The notes: generated by a model from the sequence alone, not told the origin. A DNA stretch of 64,000 nt from JAEXNA01 sp041676625 (GCA_041676625.1 JBAYRN010000005.1:1-64000), one strand, 5' to 3'. Counted from the first letter of the stretch, positions 42,931 through 51,491 are shown. Program-made: numbers and translations.

Positions 42931-43065
42931 ATGAAAGTTGATAGGATGAGTATTTCATTGGAGGCCAATCTGGGGGACCATGTCCGCAATGCCGCTCGAA
43001 AAGCGGGGCTTGGTCTTTCTTCTTGGCTTACCCCGGGTTCTCCGGGGTCAATGTCTGCTCCATAA
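42931..43065 (+). pseudogene. Truncated ribbon-helix-helix antitoxin
   Basis: The first 33 codons read MKVDRMSISLEANLGDHVRN followed by ARKAGLGLSSWL, a typical ribbon-helix-helix antitoxin N-terminus. After codon 33 the sequence changes to TPGSPGSMSAP and stops at 44 codons, roughly half the usual length. The break coincides with the 3' end of the minus-strand PIN remnant, which suggests a deletion that fused two toxin-antitoxin loci. Confidence 0.6.
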
Positions 43066-43144
43066 TCTTGGAGGCAATTCGGGACTGCTTGGGATCGTCT
43101 TGAGCCAGGTAACGAACAAGAACGTTGGTATCAAGACCTGTCAA
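43028..43144 (-). pseudogene. Truncated PIN-domain toxin (vapC remnant)
   Basis: The 38-codon frame encodes MTGLDTNVLVRYLAQDDPKQ and then SRIASKIMEQTLTPENPG before a stop. This is the N-terminal third of a VapC toxin, with the first catalytic Asp present and the others lost. The TTG start overlaps the TGA of the antitoxin remnant just upstream (TTGA), as in the intact pair at 40649-40652. Confidence 0.7.
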
Positions 43145-43257
43145 CGAGTGTGTGCCCGTTTTCTGATCGCCCTATCCATTTCTTCTAGAGTGACCGGTGT
43201 ACCAGGTATCGAGATCATTCCCTTGAGGCTGGTCACCGGTGCCGTAACCGCAGATAC
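43141..43257 (-). pseudogene. Antitoxin C-terminal remnant (AbrB/VapB type)
   Basis: The frame encodes SLKGMISIPGTPVTLEEMDR and AIRKRAHTR up to the TGA, which matches the toxin-binding tail of AbrB-type VapB antitoxins. An in-frame TAG at 43258-43260 cuts off any DNA-binding N-terminus, and no such domain is visible beyond it. It pairs with the vapC remnant. Confidence 0.6.
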
Positions 43258-43415
43258 CTAAGGTCAAGAGTCAACCTCTTTCGAGCATTGCACCCATCGG
43301 AATCCACACATAGGTAGACGCACCGCGTCACGATAAAGCTCTGTTTCGTGATGTCATCAATCTTCTGCTAAATCTCCTAAAGGGAAAGACAACTCACCAG
43401 AGGAAAAAGATATTG

Positions 43416-44120
43416 ATGTCTTTGGAACAACCGATAGAGTTGCCTGCCGGGCACCTGCTTCCTGACAGCGATGGAGAGCCGATGGATTCCGAATGGGTGT
43501 GTGAACAGACCCGTAATTATCTGGTCGATCCCTTGAAGGTCTACTTTGCCGAGCAGCAGATCGTAGCTTTTGTGGGTGGCAATTCGTTTGTCTACTACGT
43601 GGATCCGCAAACTTCTCGGGTCTGTAATCTGGGCCCTGATTTCTACGCAGTGCGGGGTGGAGTGCAGGGGGGGCAGACCAAGTGGGTGTCCTATGAGGAA
43701 GGTGGCTTGCTGCCCACGACGGTGATCGAGTTTCTGTCACCCAGCACCGAGGTTCGCGACCGCGGAAAGAAGTTCTGCATCTATCGCGATATCTTTAAGA
43801 CAGAGGACTACTTCCTGGTCGATCCAGAGACTCTCTTTATCGAGGGTTTCACCTTGCGGCATGGTCACTACGTGGGCCTCACCCCCGAACCCGATGGCTG
43901 GTTTTTCGTTCGCTCGTTGGGTTTGCAACTCGGTATCGTCGACGGTTGGGTACGCTTGCGTACTCGGGACGGCCAACTGTTGATCACTGATCGTGAATGG
44001 GCAAACGAAGAGAAGCGTCGGGCTGATGAAGAGAAGCGTCGGGCTGATGAAGAGAGCGAGAGAAGAGGGAAGCTTGAAGAGAAGCTACGTTCTCTGGGTA
44101 TCGATCCCGACCAAGTTTAG
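43416..44120 (+). CDS. Uma2-family PD-(D/E)XK endonuclease-like protein with coiled-coil tail
   Basis: The 234-residue product has the Uma2 (DUF820) core. LGPDFYAVRGG and PTTVIEFLSPSTEVRDRGKK supply the Asp and the E-x-L of the nuclease site, and EDYFLVDPETLFIEGF follows. These proteins are putative nucleases of unknown target, abundant in cyanobacteria and related phyla. The C-terminus has a charged coiled coil encoded by a direct 21-bp duplication (44007-44027 and 44028-44048, peptide EEKRRAD). ATG 43416 has AGAGGA about 11 bases upstream. Confidence 0.82.
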   Translation: MSLEQPIELPAGHLLPDSDGEPMDSEWVCEQTRNYLVDPLKVYFAEQQIVAFVGGNSFVYYVDPQTSRVCNLGPDFYAVRGGVQGGQTKWVSYEEGGLLPTTVIEFLSPSTEVRDRGKKFCIYRDIFKTEDYFLVDPETLFIEGFTLRHGHYVGLTPEPDGWFFVRSLGLQLGIVDGWVRLRTRDGQLLITDREWANEEKRRADEEKRRADEESERRGKLEEKLRSLGIDPDQV

Positions 44121-44185
44121 CCGACAAGGAAGGTGACCCGCGATGGCAGGGTGGGCCGTGGCAGGGTCCCCCGCGTTGAATGTCT

Positions 44186-44464
44186 TCACTCGGAGGAGGA
44201 GTCGGCATACACGCTGCCATCCGGACGCTTCCAAAAGACGTAGGAAGGTAACCAGCCGCCTCGCTGAATCGTGGGCGCAGAGCAGTCCACGCAGATGTGG
44301 AGGTCTCCCTGGCGGTTTTCCTCATAAGCCTCCAGGCTGAAATAGACTTCGTGGCCGTCGTAGGAGCGAGCGAAGCTCAGTACTTCCGCCGGCTGCCGGA
44401 GCCGTTCGTACTCCCAGCCTTCGATCTCGCGACCTACCTCATCGCAGATCTTGCGCAAATCCAC
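44186..44464 (-). CDS. Small protein of unknown function at the end of the thiol operon
   Basis: The 92-residue product has no signal or membrane helix. It contains DLHICVDCSAPTIQ, with a Cys-x2-Cys pair, and WLPSYVFWKRPDGSVYA. Its start lies two bases after the stop of the cysteine-synthase-like gene, so it is the last member of that operon. No family is recognised. Confidence 0.55.
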   Translation of the reverse strand: MDLRKICDEVGREIEGWEYERLRQPAEVLSFARSYDGHEVYFSLEAYEENRQGDLHICVDCSAPTIQRGGWLPSYVFWKRPDGSVYADSSSE

Positions 44465-44465
44465 G

Positions 44466-45446
44466 CTAAAAACCCATCCACTCCTGGCTGAAGTAGCGAT
44501 CCCAGGAATCGGCCAGCAGGGCCACGATGGGGCCGCTCACCGCCCCTGAGCGGGCCAGCCGCAGGGCCGCGGCAACGGCTGTGCCGGAGGAGCCACCGAC
44601 CAGCAGACCCTCTCGTCTTTGCAGCAACAAGGCGGTTTCGAACGACTCCTCATCGGAGATGCTGATGGCCTGGTCGATCACGCTCCGGTCCATGATTTCG
44701 GGGGCTCGGCCGCTGCCGATCCCCTCCACCGCGTACTTCCCGTCGGGGCCGTACTCTCCCTTATTGATCCAGTCCGCCAGGCCCGACCCCACCGGGTCGC
44801 ACAAGACGATCCGCACCGCCGGGTCCAGGGACTTGAGGTACCGCCCCACCCCGGAGATGGTGCCCCCGGTTCCTGCCCCCGCCACGAAGTCGCTCGGCAC
44901 CCTGCCCAATTGTCGGTGGATCTCCGGACCGGTGTGCTGGAAGTGGGTTTCCACGTTGGCCTGATTGCCGAACTGATCGGCCAGAAACCAGCCGTTCTCT
45001 ACAGCAAGATGAGCGGCCAGGGTGCGAAAGTTCAGAGGAGATTCAAGAGGTGCGTTCTCGGTCACGATCACCTCCGCGCCCAGTGCGCGCAAGGCCTGAC
45101 GTTTGTCCACGCTCATCTTTTCAGGCAACACGCAGACCAGTTTGTAGCCTCGGGCGGCGGCCACCAAGGCCAGGCCCATGCCGGTGTTGCCCGCGGTGGC
45201 CTCCACGATGGTGGCTCCGGGGCGGAGTTTGCCGCTAGCCTCACCGTCCTGGACCAGGGCCAGAGCCAGTCGATCTTTCACGCTCCCCCCCGGGTTCAAG
45301 TGCTCGCACTTTCCGTAGATTGGAACCGGTGTGTCCCACGAGTTCAACCGAACCAGGGGGGTCTCGCCGATGGTCTGTAGGATGCTGAAAGAGTCGACTT
45401 CGGAGATCAACGACGGATCCAAAGGCTGGCCTGGGAGACGCCCCAC
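44466..45446 (-). CDS. Cysteine synthase/cystathionine beta-synthase family PLP enzyme
   Basis: The product (about 314-326 residues) opens with SILQTIGETPLVRLNSWD and has the PLP Lys in NPGGSVKDRLAL. The Asn and Thr loop is EATAGNTGMGLALVAAARG and the phosphate loop is GAGTGGTISGVGRYLK. It makes cysteine from O-acetylserine or homologous thioethers. GTG 45446 gives a 40-base overlap with the methyltransferase gene; TTG 45410, overlapping the TGA as TTGA, is a good alternative. The context suggests it provides a sulfur donor for the neighbouring ovothiol-like enzymes. Confidence 0.88.
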   Translation of the reverse strand: MGRLPGQPLDPSLISEVDSFSILQTIGETPLVRLNSWDTPVPIYGKCEHLNPGGSVKDRLALALVQDGEASGKLRPGATIVEATAGNTGMGLALVAAARGYKLVCVLPEKMSVDKRQALRALGAEVIVTENAPLESPLNFRTLAAHLAVENGWFLADQFGNQANVETHFQHTGPEIHRQLGRVPSDFVAGAGTGGTISGVGRYLKSLDPAVRIVLCDPVGSGLADWINKGEYGPDGKYAVEGIGSGRAPEIMDRSVIDQAISISDEESFETALLLQRREGLLVGGSSGTAVAAALRLARSGAVSGPIVALLADSWDRYFSQEWMGF

Positions 45447-46156
45447 TGAAACTTCCGGGAGTGCTCTCGGATCAGAAACGGCATATCGACCACTTCGTCG
45501 AGTTCAAAGCTGTCCGCCAGCGCCTTTTTTATACTATCCAGGCTGCGCACCGCTTCCCCTTTCCGCTCAAACCCACCGAGCCAGAAGCGGCGGGGGGTGT
45601 ACTCGGTCATCCAGGTGTAAGGAGAGGTGATCAACAGCTGCCCACCCTTCTTCACCAACTCGGGGAAGCGAGCCAGCACGGCCTGGGGATACGGCACCCG
45701 GCACAAGAGGTTGCAGGCCATGACCACTTCAAACTCCCCGAGGTCAGTCCTCAGGTTGGTGGCATCACCCACCTCAAACTGAACCCGTTCCGGGTGGAAG
45801 CGGTCCTCCAAGCGGTAGTGATGCTCGCAGAGCAGGTCCCCTTCATCGGCAGAGCTGAACCGGACTTCTCGCTCCCGCACAAGTTGCCGGGCTTGCTCGA
45901 TGAAACTCTTAGAGTAATCGATCCCGATCACTTCCGAATGATCAACCGAAAGCTCGAAGCAGGCCCGGCCCACCGCGCAACCCAACTCCAGGGCCCGGCC
46001 GGACTTCGGCGGCCGCAGCCGCTCACTCACGCAGCGCCGGGGAAACTCCAAGGCCTCGCGGGGTCCGAACGACCACGGAAAGATCTGCTCGGGGGTGCCG
46101 TAGTGGAGGAGCAAGTACTCCTCCAGCAGCTTGTCAGTTTCGTACAGGTTTCCCAT
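45407..46156 (-). CDS. 4-mercaptohistidine N1-methyltransferase-like (OvoA C-terminal type)
   Basis: The 249-residue product closely follows the C-terminal methyltransferase domain of OvoA, which methylates 4-mercaptohistidine to ovothiol. Matching segments are YETDKLLEEYLLLHYGTPEQ, FGPREALEFPRRCVSE, ALELGCAVGRACFELS, VIGIDYSKSFIEQAR, GGQLLITSPYTWMTEYTPRR and MPFLIREHSRKFQWGVSQA. Here it is a stand-alone gene with no sulfoxide-synthase domain. The start overlaps the M29-like gene by 23 bases, and its end overlaps the cysteine-synthase gene. Substrate identity is inferred from family only. Confidence 0.82.
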   Translation of the reverse strand: MGNLYETDKLLEEYLLLHYGTPEQIFPWSFGPREALEFPRRCVSERLRPPKSGRALELGCAVGRACFELSVDHSEVIGIDYSKSFIEQARQLVREREVRFSSADEGDLLCEHHYRLEDRFHPERVQFEVGDATNLRTDLGEFEVVMACNLLCRVPYPQAVLARFPELVKKGGQLLITSPYTWMTEYTPRRFWLGGFERKGEAVRSLDSIKKALADSFELDEVVDMPFLIREHSRKFQWGVSQASLWIRR

Positions 46157-47279
46157 AGACGACTTCCTTCAGATAATCGCCCGCCTGGTAGGAATGAAAC
46201 AGGATGTGGACCTTTCCGTCTTTGTAGAGCCTGACCGTGGGGGCGTCGATCTCCGGGGTCTTGTGGGGGGAGAAGAGGATGTCGTCGTGGGTGGCGTTGC
46301 TCTTTTCCTTGAACTTGTCGGTGGTGATGTCTCCGCCCAGGTGGTCGTTTCGCCCGGTAGCCACGTGGAAGGTACCGAAAGCCTTTTCGTCTTGAATGTC
46401 GTGATTGGCGATGGGGTAGAGTTCGGTGCCGAAACCCAGTTCGCCCAGAAACCCGGTGGCTTCGTCGGACTTTATCCTCTGGTCGAAGGCCTTCACGGTT
46501 TCCGGATTGCCTTCGACAAACTGAGCTTCCACCACCCGAGCACCCTTCACGGTCAGGAGCGTGATGCTCCCGTCCTCGAGCTTCATGGGGAAGTGGCCCT
46601 CGCCGTTGGTGGGCACGTAATACACCTCACCGGCGGGTAGATTGGCGATGTCCGGGGCGGTGCGGCAGAGGCCGTGGCTCTTTTGAGCGTCCTGGCCGTT
46701 GAGTTCGATGCGCAGTTGGTAAAGCTCGCCCTTGATCTTGAAGTCGATCTCGATGGCGTCGGCGTTGGACATGCCCTGGCGCAGTCGCTCGGCTCGCTTG
46801 GAAACTTCGTTGTAGTCCACCGAGAGGCCGGAATTGAGAATGATCTCGTTCAGGCCGTGCATGGTGGCACCACGAAAGTTATGAACCTTGGCGCTGGCGG
46901 TGAGCGGCGCGGTGGCCGAATGGGTGCTAATGCAGAGCAAGATGTCGTAGTGGGGGTAGATGTCCTTCTCGAACGACAAGACCCGCCCGTCGGGTGCATA
47001 GGCTTCGTCTTCCAGGTCCAGGTTGCTGCCCTGGGTCATCCGGTAGCAGTAGAGTTCGCCACCGACCAGGCCCAGGCGCTCCATCACCCCGTCTTGAAGA
47101 CCCTGATAAAAATGTTTGTATCCCATCTTTTGAATGCTGTGCCCGTCCTGGTTTAGAAAGGCTAGATCGCGAACCCCGGTGGGGTCCTCGAGATCGATCA
47201 ACACGGCGATCTTTTCACCCTGGGACGGCTTAAAGACAGTTTCCAGTAATCGGTACAAATCAAATGGAGGAAAATTCAT
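46134..47279 (-). CDS. M29-like aminopeptidase family protein
   Basis: The 381-residue product resembles thermophilic M29 aminopeptidases (AmpS/aminopeptidase T). NLPAGEVYYVPTNGEG, GFLGELGFGTELYPI, DEKAFGTFHVATGRNDHLGG and a late His-rich stretch correspond to the metal-site region of that family. Some ligands appear shifted, so catalysis is not certain. It overlaps the methyltransferase gene by 23 bases and follows the class V PLP enzyme gene, suggesting a role in releasing or trimming a peptide-like intermediate, which is inference. Confidence 0.65.
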   Translation of the reverse strand: MNFPPFDLYRLLETVFKPSQGEKIAVLIDLEDPTGVRDLAFLNQDGHSIQKMGYKHFYQGLQDGVMERLGLVGGELYCYRMTQGSNLDLEDEAYAPDGRVLSFEKDIYPHYDILLCISTHSATAPLTASAKVHNFRGATMHGLNEIILNSGLSVDYNEVSKRAERLRQGMSNADAIEIDFKIKGELYQLRIELNGQDAQKSHGLCRTAPDIANLPAGEVYYVPTNGEGHFPMKLEDGSITLLTVKGARVVEAQFVEGNPETVKAFDQRIKSDEATGFLGELGFGTELYPIANHDIQDEKAFGTFHVATGRNDHLGGDITTDKFKEKSNATHDDILFSPHKTPEIDAPTVRLYKDGKVHILFHSYQAGDYLKEVVYGKPVRN

Positions 47280-47342
47280 GGTTCATCACATCTTTCTGGG
47301 ATATCCCACAAATCCATACCCGGCTGTTCCGCTGCCAAAACG

Positions 47343-48521
47343 TTAGCGCGCCATCCCGGCCACTTGACTCACCAGGGCTTCCACCTCTTCCTCCAGGTTG
47401 TAATAATGAATCGAGGCTCGTACGACTTCCGACAGGCCTCGCGCTTCCATATCCATTCGGGCCGATCGAACCGTGCTGGTCCACACGTTGATGCCGGCTT
47501 GCCTCAGTTGCGCCTTGACCTCCTGGGGATCCCGACCCTCCACGGTGAAGGTGACGATGCCGCTGCGGAGTGCACCGGGGTCGCGCACCTTCACTCCGGA
47601 CAATTGGGAAAGGGAGTCCCTGGCGGTCTCGGCCAGTCGGTGGATCCGTTGCCACCCTGCCTCCAGACCCACTTCCAGGGCATACTCGGCGGCCGCCCCG
47701 AGCCCCAATTTCCCTGCAGTGAAAATCTCATAAGTCTCAAACCGCCTGGCGTCTTCCCGCAACTTGTACTGGTCGGAAGAGGTCCAGGTGGCAGCGTGGA
47801 GGTCGAGCATAGGGGGTTCGAAGTAAGACAGATGCTTCTCTTTCAAATACAGAAACCCGACCCCGCGCGGTCCGCGCAGGTACTTGCGACTGGTGCTGGT
47901 GAGAGCGTCACAGCCCAGTTCGGCAACGTCCAACGGGATCTGTCCCACCGACTGGCAGGCGTCCAGAAGAAAGAACGCTCCGTGCTCTTGGGCCACCCGG
48001 CCGATCTCTGCAGCCGGTTGAATCAGCCCTGAGTTGGTCGGCATATGGTTGATGGCCACGAGTTTGACCCGCTCATCCAAAATCCGGGCTAGAGATTCAC
48101 AGCAGAGAGTACCGTCCGGCTGGTCATCAACCACCACGATCTCAGCTCCGGTCTGCCGGCATCGCTGCAAGAACGCGATGTAGTTGCTGGCGTATTCTGC
48201 GCGACAGGTTACTATCCGATCCCCGGAACGGAGTTTGAGCCCATAGAAAATCATATCCCAGGCCCGGGTGGCGTTTTGAGTCACCGCGATCTCTTGAGGG
48301 GCAGCCCCTATCAATCGAGCCAGCGAGGAGTAGACCGAGTCCATCTCTTCGGCCCTCTGCTCCTCAGCCTCATAGCCCCCAATTTCCTGCTCCAGGGCCA
48401 GATAGTCGAGCACCGTCTGTTGCACGGGAAAAGGAACCAGCGAAGCTCCGGCGTTATTCAGATGGATCCGGCCTTGGCAGCCAGGTGTATGCTCTCTGAG
48501 CAGTGGTAGATCTAGACTCAA
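47343..48521 (-). CDS. Class V aminotransferase-fold PLP enzyme, EgtE-like
   Basis: The 392-residue product has a fold-type I class V core. The segment IHLNNAGASLVPFPV and the motif GGYEAEEQRAEEM are followed by VTQNATRAWDMIF, the PLP Asp in LLDACQSVGQIPLD and the Lys in TSTSRKYLRGPRGVGF. GGYxAEE and TSRKxLRGPRGVGF are shared with EgtE, the C-S lyase of ergothioneine synthesis, as well as with some desulfurase-like enzymes. Its operon partner is an ovothiol-type methyltransferase, so a C-S lyase role on a histidine-cysteine sulfoxide is attractive. It is the first gene of the minus-strand run. Confidence 0.75.
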   Translation of the reverse strand: MSLDLPLLREHTPGCQGRIHLNNAGASLVPFPVQQTVLDYLALEQEIGGYEAEEQRAEEMDSVYSSLARLIGAAPQEIAVTQNATRAWDMIFYGLKLRSGDRIVTCRAEYASNYIAFLQRCRQTGAEIVVVDDQPDGTLCCESLARILDERVKLVAINHMPTNSGLIQPAAEIGRVAQEHGAFFLLDACQSVGQIPLDVAELGCDALTSTSRKYLRGPRGVGFLYLKEKHLSYFEPPMLDLHAATWTSSDQYKLREDARRFETYEIFTAGKLGLGAAAEYALEVGLEAGWQRIHRLAETARDSLSQLSGVKVRDPGALRSGIVTFTVEGRDPQEVKAQLRQAGINVWTSTVRSARMDMEARGLSEVVRASIHYYNLEEEVEALVSQVAGMAR

Positions 48522-48611
48522 AGTTCAGTTTCCCCTTCTCATGAGTTGTAATCACGTTGAAATTCGGTGTTTACCGAGGAACATAGGCGAATTAGTCAAA
48601 AAGATAGAGTT

Positions 48612-50291
48612 ATGACTCCCTCGCCGGATATCGATCCGAAAGAGCTGACTCTGCCTGACGACATAGAACTCGACAGCGGTCCAGTTATCGATACCTCCGA
48701 CGAATTCCCGCTGCCGGATTTCGGGGAAGAATCCGATCCCAGGGTCCTGTTTCCGTTGGAAGGGGAGCCCACCGAAGAAGATCTCCCCTCACAGAACGGT
48801 ACGGCACTTAAGGCAAGCTCCAACGAAGCTCTCCTTCCTCCGCTCGATTTCAGCACCGAACCGGTAGAACTGGAGTTCCGGTTGCCGAGTCTCGACGACG
48901 TTGGGAATCGCGAGTGGAGAGATGAAGGCCGACCTCTGTCCGAGCTGAGCTTCCCCTCTTCCGAGCTCGAATATTCAGAAGACGATGACTATTTCGAGCC
49001 CCGCCTGGAATTGGCCCGCAAGTCGGGCAGCGGTTCGGAACCGCTGTCTCCCTTACCCCCTTTGCCGGGTCGCCAGGAACCGGAAACGGAAACGGTACCA
49101 GTACCAGAGCAACCGCAATCCAGACCGGTCTTCGACCCCCCCGGAGCCCCCCGACCCCCCAGCCCTCCCGTGAAGCCTGCGCCGGAGCCGGTCGTTCAGG
49201 TATCGGCCGAGCCGGAGCCTGTTCCGGAGATCGGCCCAGAGGAGGAGGGGCCGGAGATTTCGGCAGCGCTCGAGCACCGGCGGTCACCGGCATCCAGCTA
49301 CGTGCGCAAAGTCAAGGTCAAGCGCGGGTCCGAAAAGAAACCGATGGTACGGCCGTGGGTACCGGTGGCCGGTCTGGTGCTCCTGGGAGTGGGGTACCTC
49401 GCCAGCAAGCCTTTCCTCGCGGATCTTGAAGGCGAAACGATTCCTACTCCGGTTATGATCGTCGCCTCGGAGCCCAAAGGCGAGGTTTTCCGCGGGGAGC
49501 AATCCCTTGGGCAGACCCCCATTGCCCTGACCCAGGCTGAGATCGCCTCCGGAATGGAAGTGCGGCGAGAGGGCTTTGAGACTCTGCTGGTTCCTGCTTT
49601 GGGGGAGAGCGACGAGGGCAAGCCACCCAAAAAGTTCTTGTTGGAACTGGTCCCGTCTCCCATTCGGCTCTCCTGGAGTGGGATACCTCAGGGTACTACT
49701 GTCTGGTGGAACGGCGTCAAGAAGACTCCCCAGGAATTGGGGGAGGTGCAACCCGGGACCTATACGGTCAAGGCAAAGCCCTCGGAGCGTCCCGCGGTAT
49801 CGGTGGAGTTTTCTCTGGAGCCGGCTATGAAGGAGTCTTTCCCGGTGGGGCAGGTCTTGCAGACGGAGTTTGCCAAGCAACCCACCATGTCGGTGGGCTT
49901 CAAGTTACCCGAGAAGACGGCTGCCAAGGGCCTCGGGGTTAGCGTGAAGAGCCTCGATGAGCAGAACCCTTTCACTAGTTCGATCAAAGTTTCCGGCGAT
50001 GCCAAGGCCAATCTGGTGCTTCCTGAGTCGGGCAAGTACAAAATAACCTTCGCCGGCAACGACACCTTCAAGGCAGCCTCCCAAACAGTGGAACTCGGTA
50101 GCGGTACCAATAAGGAAGTCACCCTGGCCCTGGCCAAGCACCCTCCGAAGGTGGTGGCACCGGTGGTCAGCGGCGGCGGTAGCTCGGGCGGTGGTGGTGG
50201 ATACTACCCGCCACCGGTCTACTACCCACCCCCTGTTTACAACCCGGGCGGTGGGGGAGGCGGTGGCCGGATCGCCCCGCCGTCGTTCTAA
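48612..50291 (+). CDS. Single-pass membrane protein with disordered acidic N-terminus and Gly/Pro-rich tail
   Basis: The product (about 559 residues) has an acidic, Pro-rich, disordered N-terminal 250 residues and one membrane helix (VPVAGLVLLGVGYLASKPF). An extracytoplasmic part follows with a PEGA-like domain (VASEPKGEVFRGEQSLGQTP) and more beta domains. It ends in a Gly/Tyr/Pro-rich tail (SGGGGGYYPPPVYY). Topology and composition suggest an envelope scaffold. The ATG at 48612 is preferred to an upstream GTG. The final four bases overlap the convergent YchJ-like gene. Confidence 0.6.
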   Translation: MTPSPDIDPKELTLPDDIELDSGPVIDTSDEFPLPDFGEESDPRVLFPLEGEPTEEDLPSQNGTALKASSNEALLPPLDFSTEPVELEFRLPSLDDVGNREWRDEGRPLSELSFPSSELEYSEDDDYFEPRLELARKSGSGSEPLSPLPPLPGRQEPETETVPVPEQPQSRPVFDPPGAPRPPSPPVKPAPEPVVQVSAEPEPVPEIGPEEEGPEISAALEHRRSPASSYVRKVKVKRGSEKKPMVRPWVPVAGLVLLGVGYLASKPFLADLEGETIPTPVMIVASEPKGEVFRGEQSLGQTPIALTQAEIASGMEVRREGFETLLVPALGESDEGKPPKKFLLELVPSPIRLSWSGIPQGTTVWWNGVKKTPQELGEVQPGTYTVKAKPSERPAVSVEFSLEPAMKESFPVGQVLQTEFAKQPTMSVGFKLPEKTAAKGLGVSVKSLDEQNPFTSSIKVSGDAKANLVLPESGKYKITFAGNDTFKAASQTVELGSGTNKEVTLALAKHPPKVVAPVVSGGGSSGGGGGYYPPPVYYPPPVYNPGGGGGGGRIAPPSF

Positions 50292-50746
50292 ACACCGCAG
50301 CAGCGCTTGTATTTTCGTCCACTCCCGCAGGGGCAAGCTTGATTGCGCCCGGTCTTACCGATTCCCGGGGCCGGTAGGTCCTGGATGTCGCCGTCCTGGT
50401 AGCGCCACTCTCCGTCCACCTTCACAAATCGTGAGGTCTCCTCGTGCAGGCGACGGGTCTCGGCTCGGTAGCACGCCACGAACTCCACCACGCCGGTTTC
50501 GTCATCGACGGTGCCTTGCTGAGTGGAAACGATCTCCAGTGACTCCCATTCCGGTACTCGCCGCTCCCTGACCTCAGGAGGTAACGGTTCGAGCTGGGTG
50601 GCCGCGATGAAGTCAAAGTTTCCCAGACCGAAGGCCACAAATCTCGCCCGCACCAACTCTTCGCAGGTTTGGGGAGTGGCCGAGCCATCCAGAAAGCGGC
50701 CGCAGCAATCTCTAAACTCCAGTTTGTTTCCGCACTCACAAGTCAC
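50288..50746 (-). CDS. YchJ-family protein (UPF0225) with two SEC-C zinc motifs
   Basis: The 152-residue product starts with CECGNKLEFRDCCG and ends with QACPCGSGRKYKRCC, both zinc-binding SEC-C motifs. The middle domain (RARFVAFGLGNFDFIAAT, and WRYQDGDIQDL) is the YchJ NTF2-like fold. Its role is not established; SEC-C motifs in other proteins contact SecB or the ribosome. The GTG start is at 50746. It is convergent with the membrane scaffold gene and overlaps it by four bases. Confidence 0.88.
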   Translation of the reverse strand: MTCECGNKLEFRDCCGRFLDGSATPQTCEELVRARFVAFGLGNFDFIAATQLEPLPPEVRERRVPEWESLEIVSTQQGTVDDETGVVEFVACYRAETRRLHEETSRFVKVDGEWRYQDGDIQDLPAPGIGKTGRNQACPCGSGRKYKRCCGV

Positions 50747-50823
50747 TTTACCGAGAGTTTGGAGCGTCGGGACGATTCTCCTACTGAGAATTTTCGTGGA
50801 ATAAAAATCAAGTTGAGAGATAG

Positions 50824-50855
50824 ATCACATAACTGTTACAACTGTGTGATACAAT
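50824..50855 (+). promoter_or_regulatory. Putative operator/promoter of the PilZ gene
   Basis: The arms ATCACA (50824-50829) and TGTGAT (50845-50850) are a perfect inverted repeat. Inside them AACTGT is directly repeated at 50831 and 50840. TACAAT at 50850-50855 looks like a -10 box, 32 bases before the ATG. No -35 box is obvious, which fits an activator-dependent promoter. Confidence 0.4.
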
Positions 50856-50886
50856 AGGCACATAACACATTGAAAGGGGTTTCAAA

Positions 50887-51462
50887 ATGTTCGCTTTTCT
50901 AAAGAATCTCTTCAAGAAAAAAGACGAAATACCAAGAGTTCAAGTCACCGGATTCCGGGACGGGCTCCTCAGTTTTCGTTCCGACATGGCCCTGAATCTG
51001 CAAGAGCAGTTCGTAGAGGCCCCCACTCCGGTGGGACCCATTAAGACCAAACTCGACATCCAGTCTTACGACCCCAGCAACAAAGAGTATCTCGCTAAAG
51101 TTTCCGAGGATGATAAAACCCTGGAGTCGCTGGATATCGATCTTTCCAAGATGGCCCGCGTGCAGAAGGTGCTGAGGGTCTCCTCACGTGAACTTCCCGC
51201 CTACATGGGCTTGACCGAAGAGATCGCTCTTTCCGGCATCCGCCTCTCCACTTCAGAGCCCCTCGAGTTGGGACAACTCCTGGAACTCACTATTGAATTT
51301 GACTGCCACAAGATCGGTACTCGTAAGGTGAAAGCTCGAGTCGAGTGGAGCGCTCACAAAGGAGACGGCACCTGCCACTCCGGTTTGAGATTCCACGACC
51401 TGGACAGCGTGACGTTCCGCAAATTGGCGCAGTACATTCAGTCCCGTCGCGCCTTCGACTAG
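50887..51462 (+). CDS. PilZ-domain protein with N-terminal YcgR-like region
   Basis: The 191-residue product has a basic start (FAFLKNLFKKKDE), a middle beta domain resembling the YcgR N-terminal region, and a PilZ domain from about residue 95. The PilZ signature is the pair RVQKVLRVSSRELP and EIALSGIRLSTSEP, with CHSGLRFHDLD at the end. It should bind c-di-GMP and relay it to motility, exopolysaccharide or secretion systems. The ribosome site GAAAGGGG is about seven bases before the ATG. Flanking signals suggest a single-gene unit. Confidence 0.85.
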   Translation: MFAFLKNLFKKKDEIPRVQVTGFRDGLLSFRSDMALNLQEQFVEAPTPVGPIKTKLDIQSYDPSNKEYLAKVSEDDKTLESLDIDLSKMARVQKVLRVSSRELPAYMGLTEEIALSGIRLSTSEPLELGQLLELTIEFDCHKIGTRKVKARVEWSAHKGDGTCHSGLRFHDLDSVTFRKLAQYIQSRRAFD

Positions 51463-51491
51463 ACCCTTAGCGAACCCGAAACCCATAGAAA

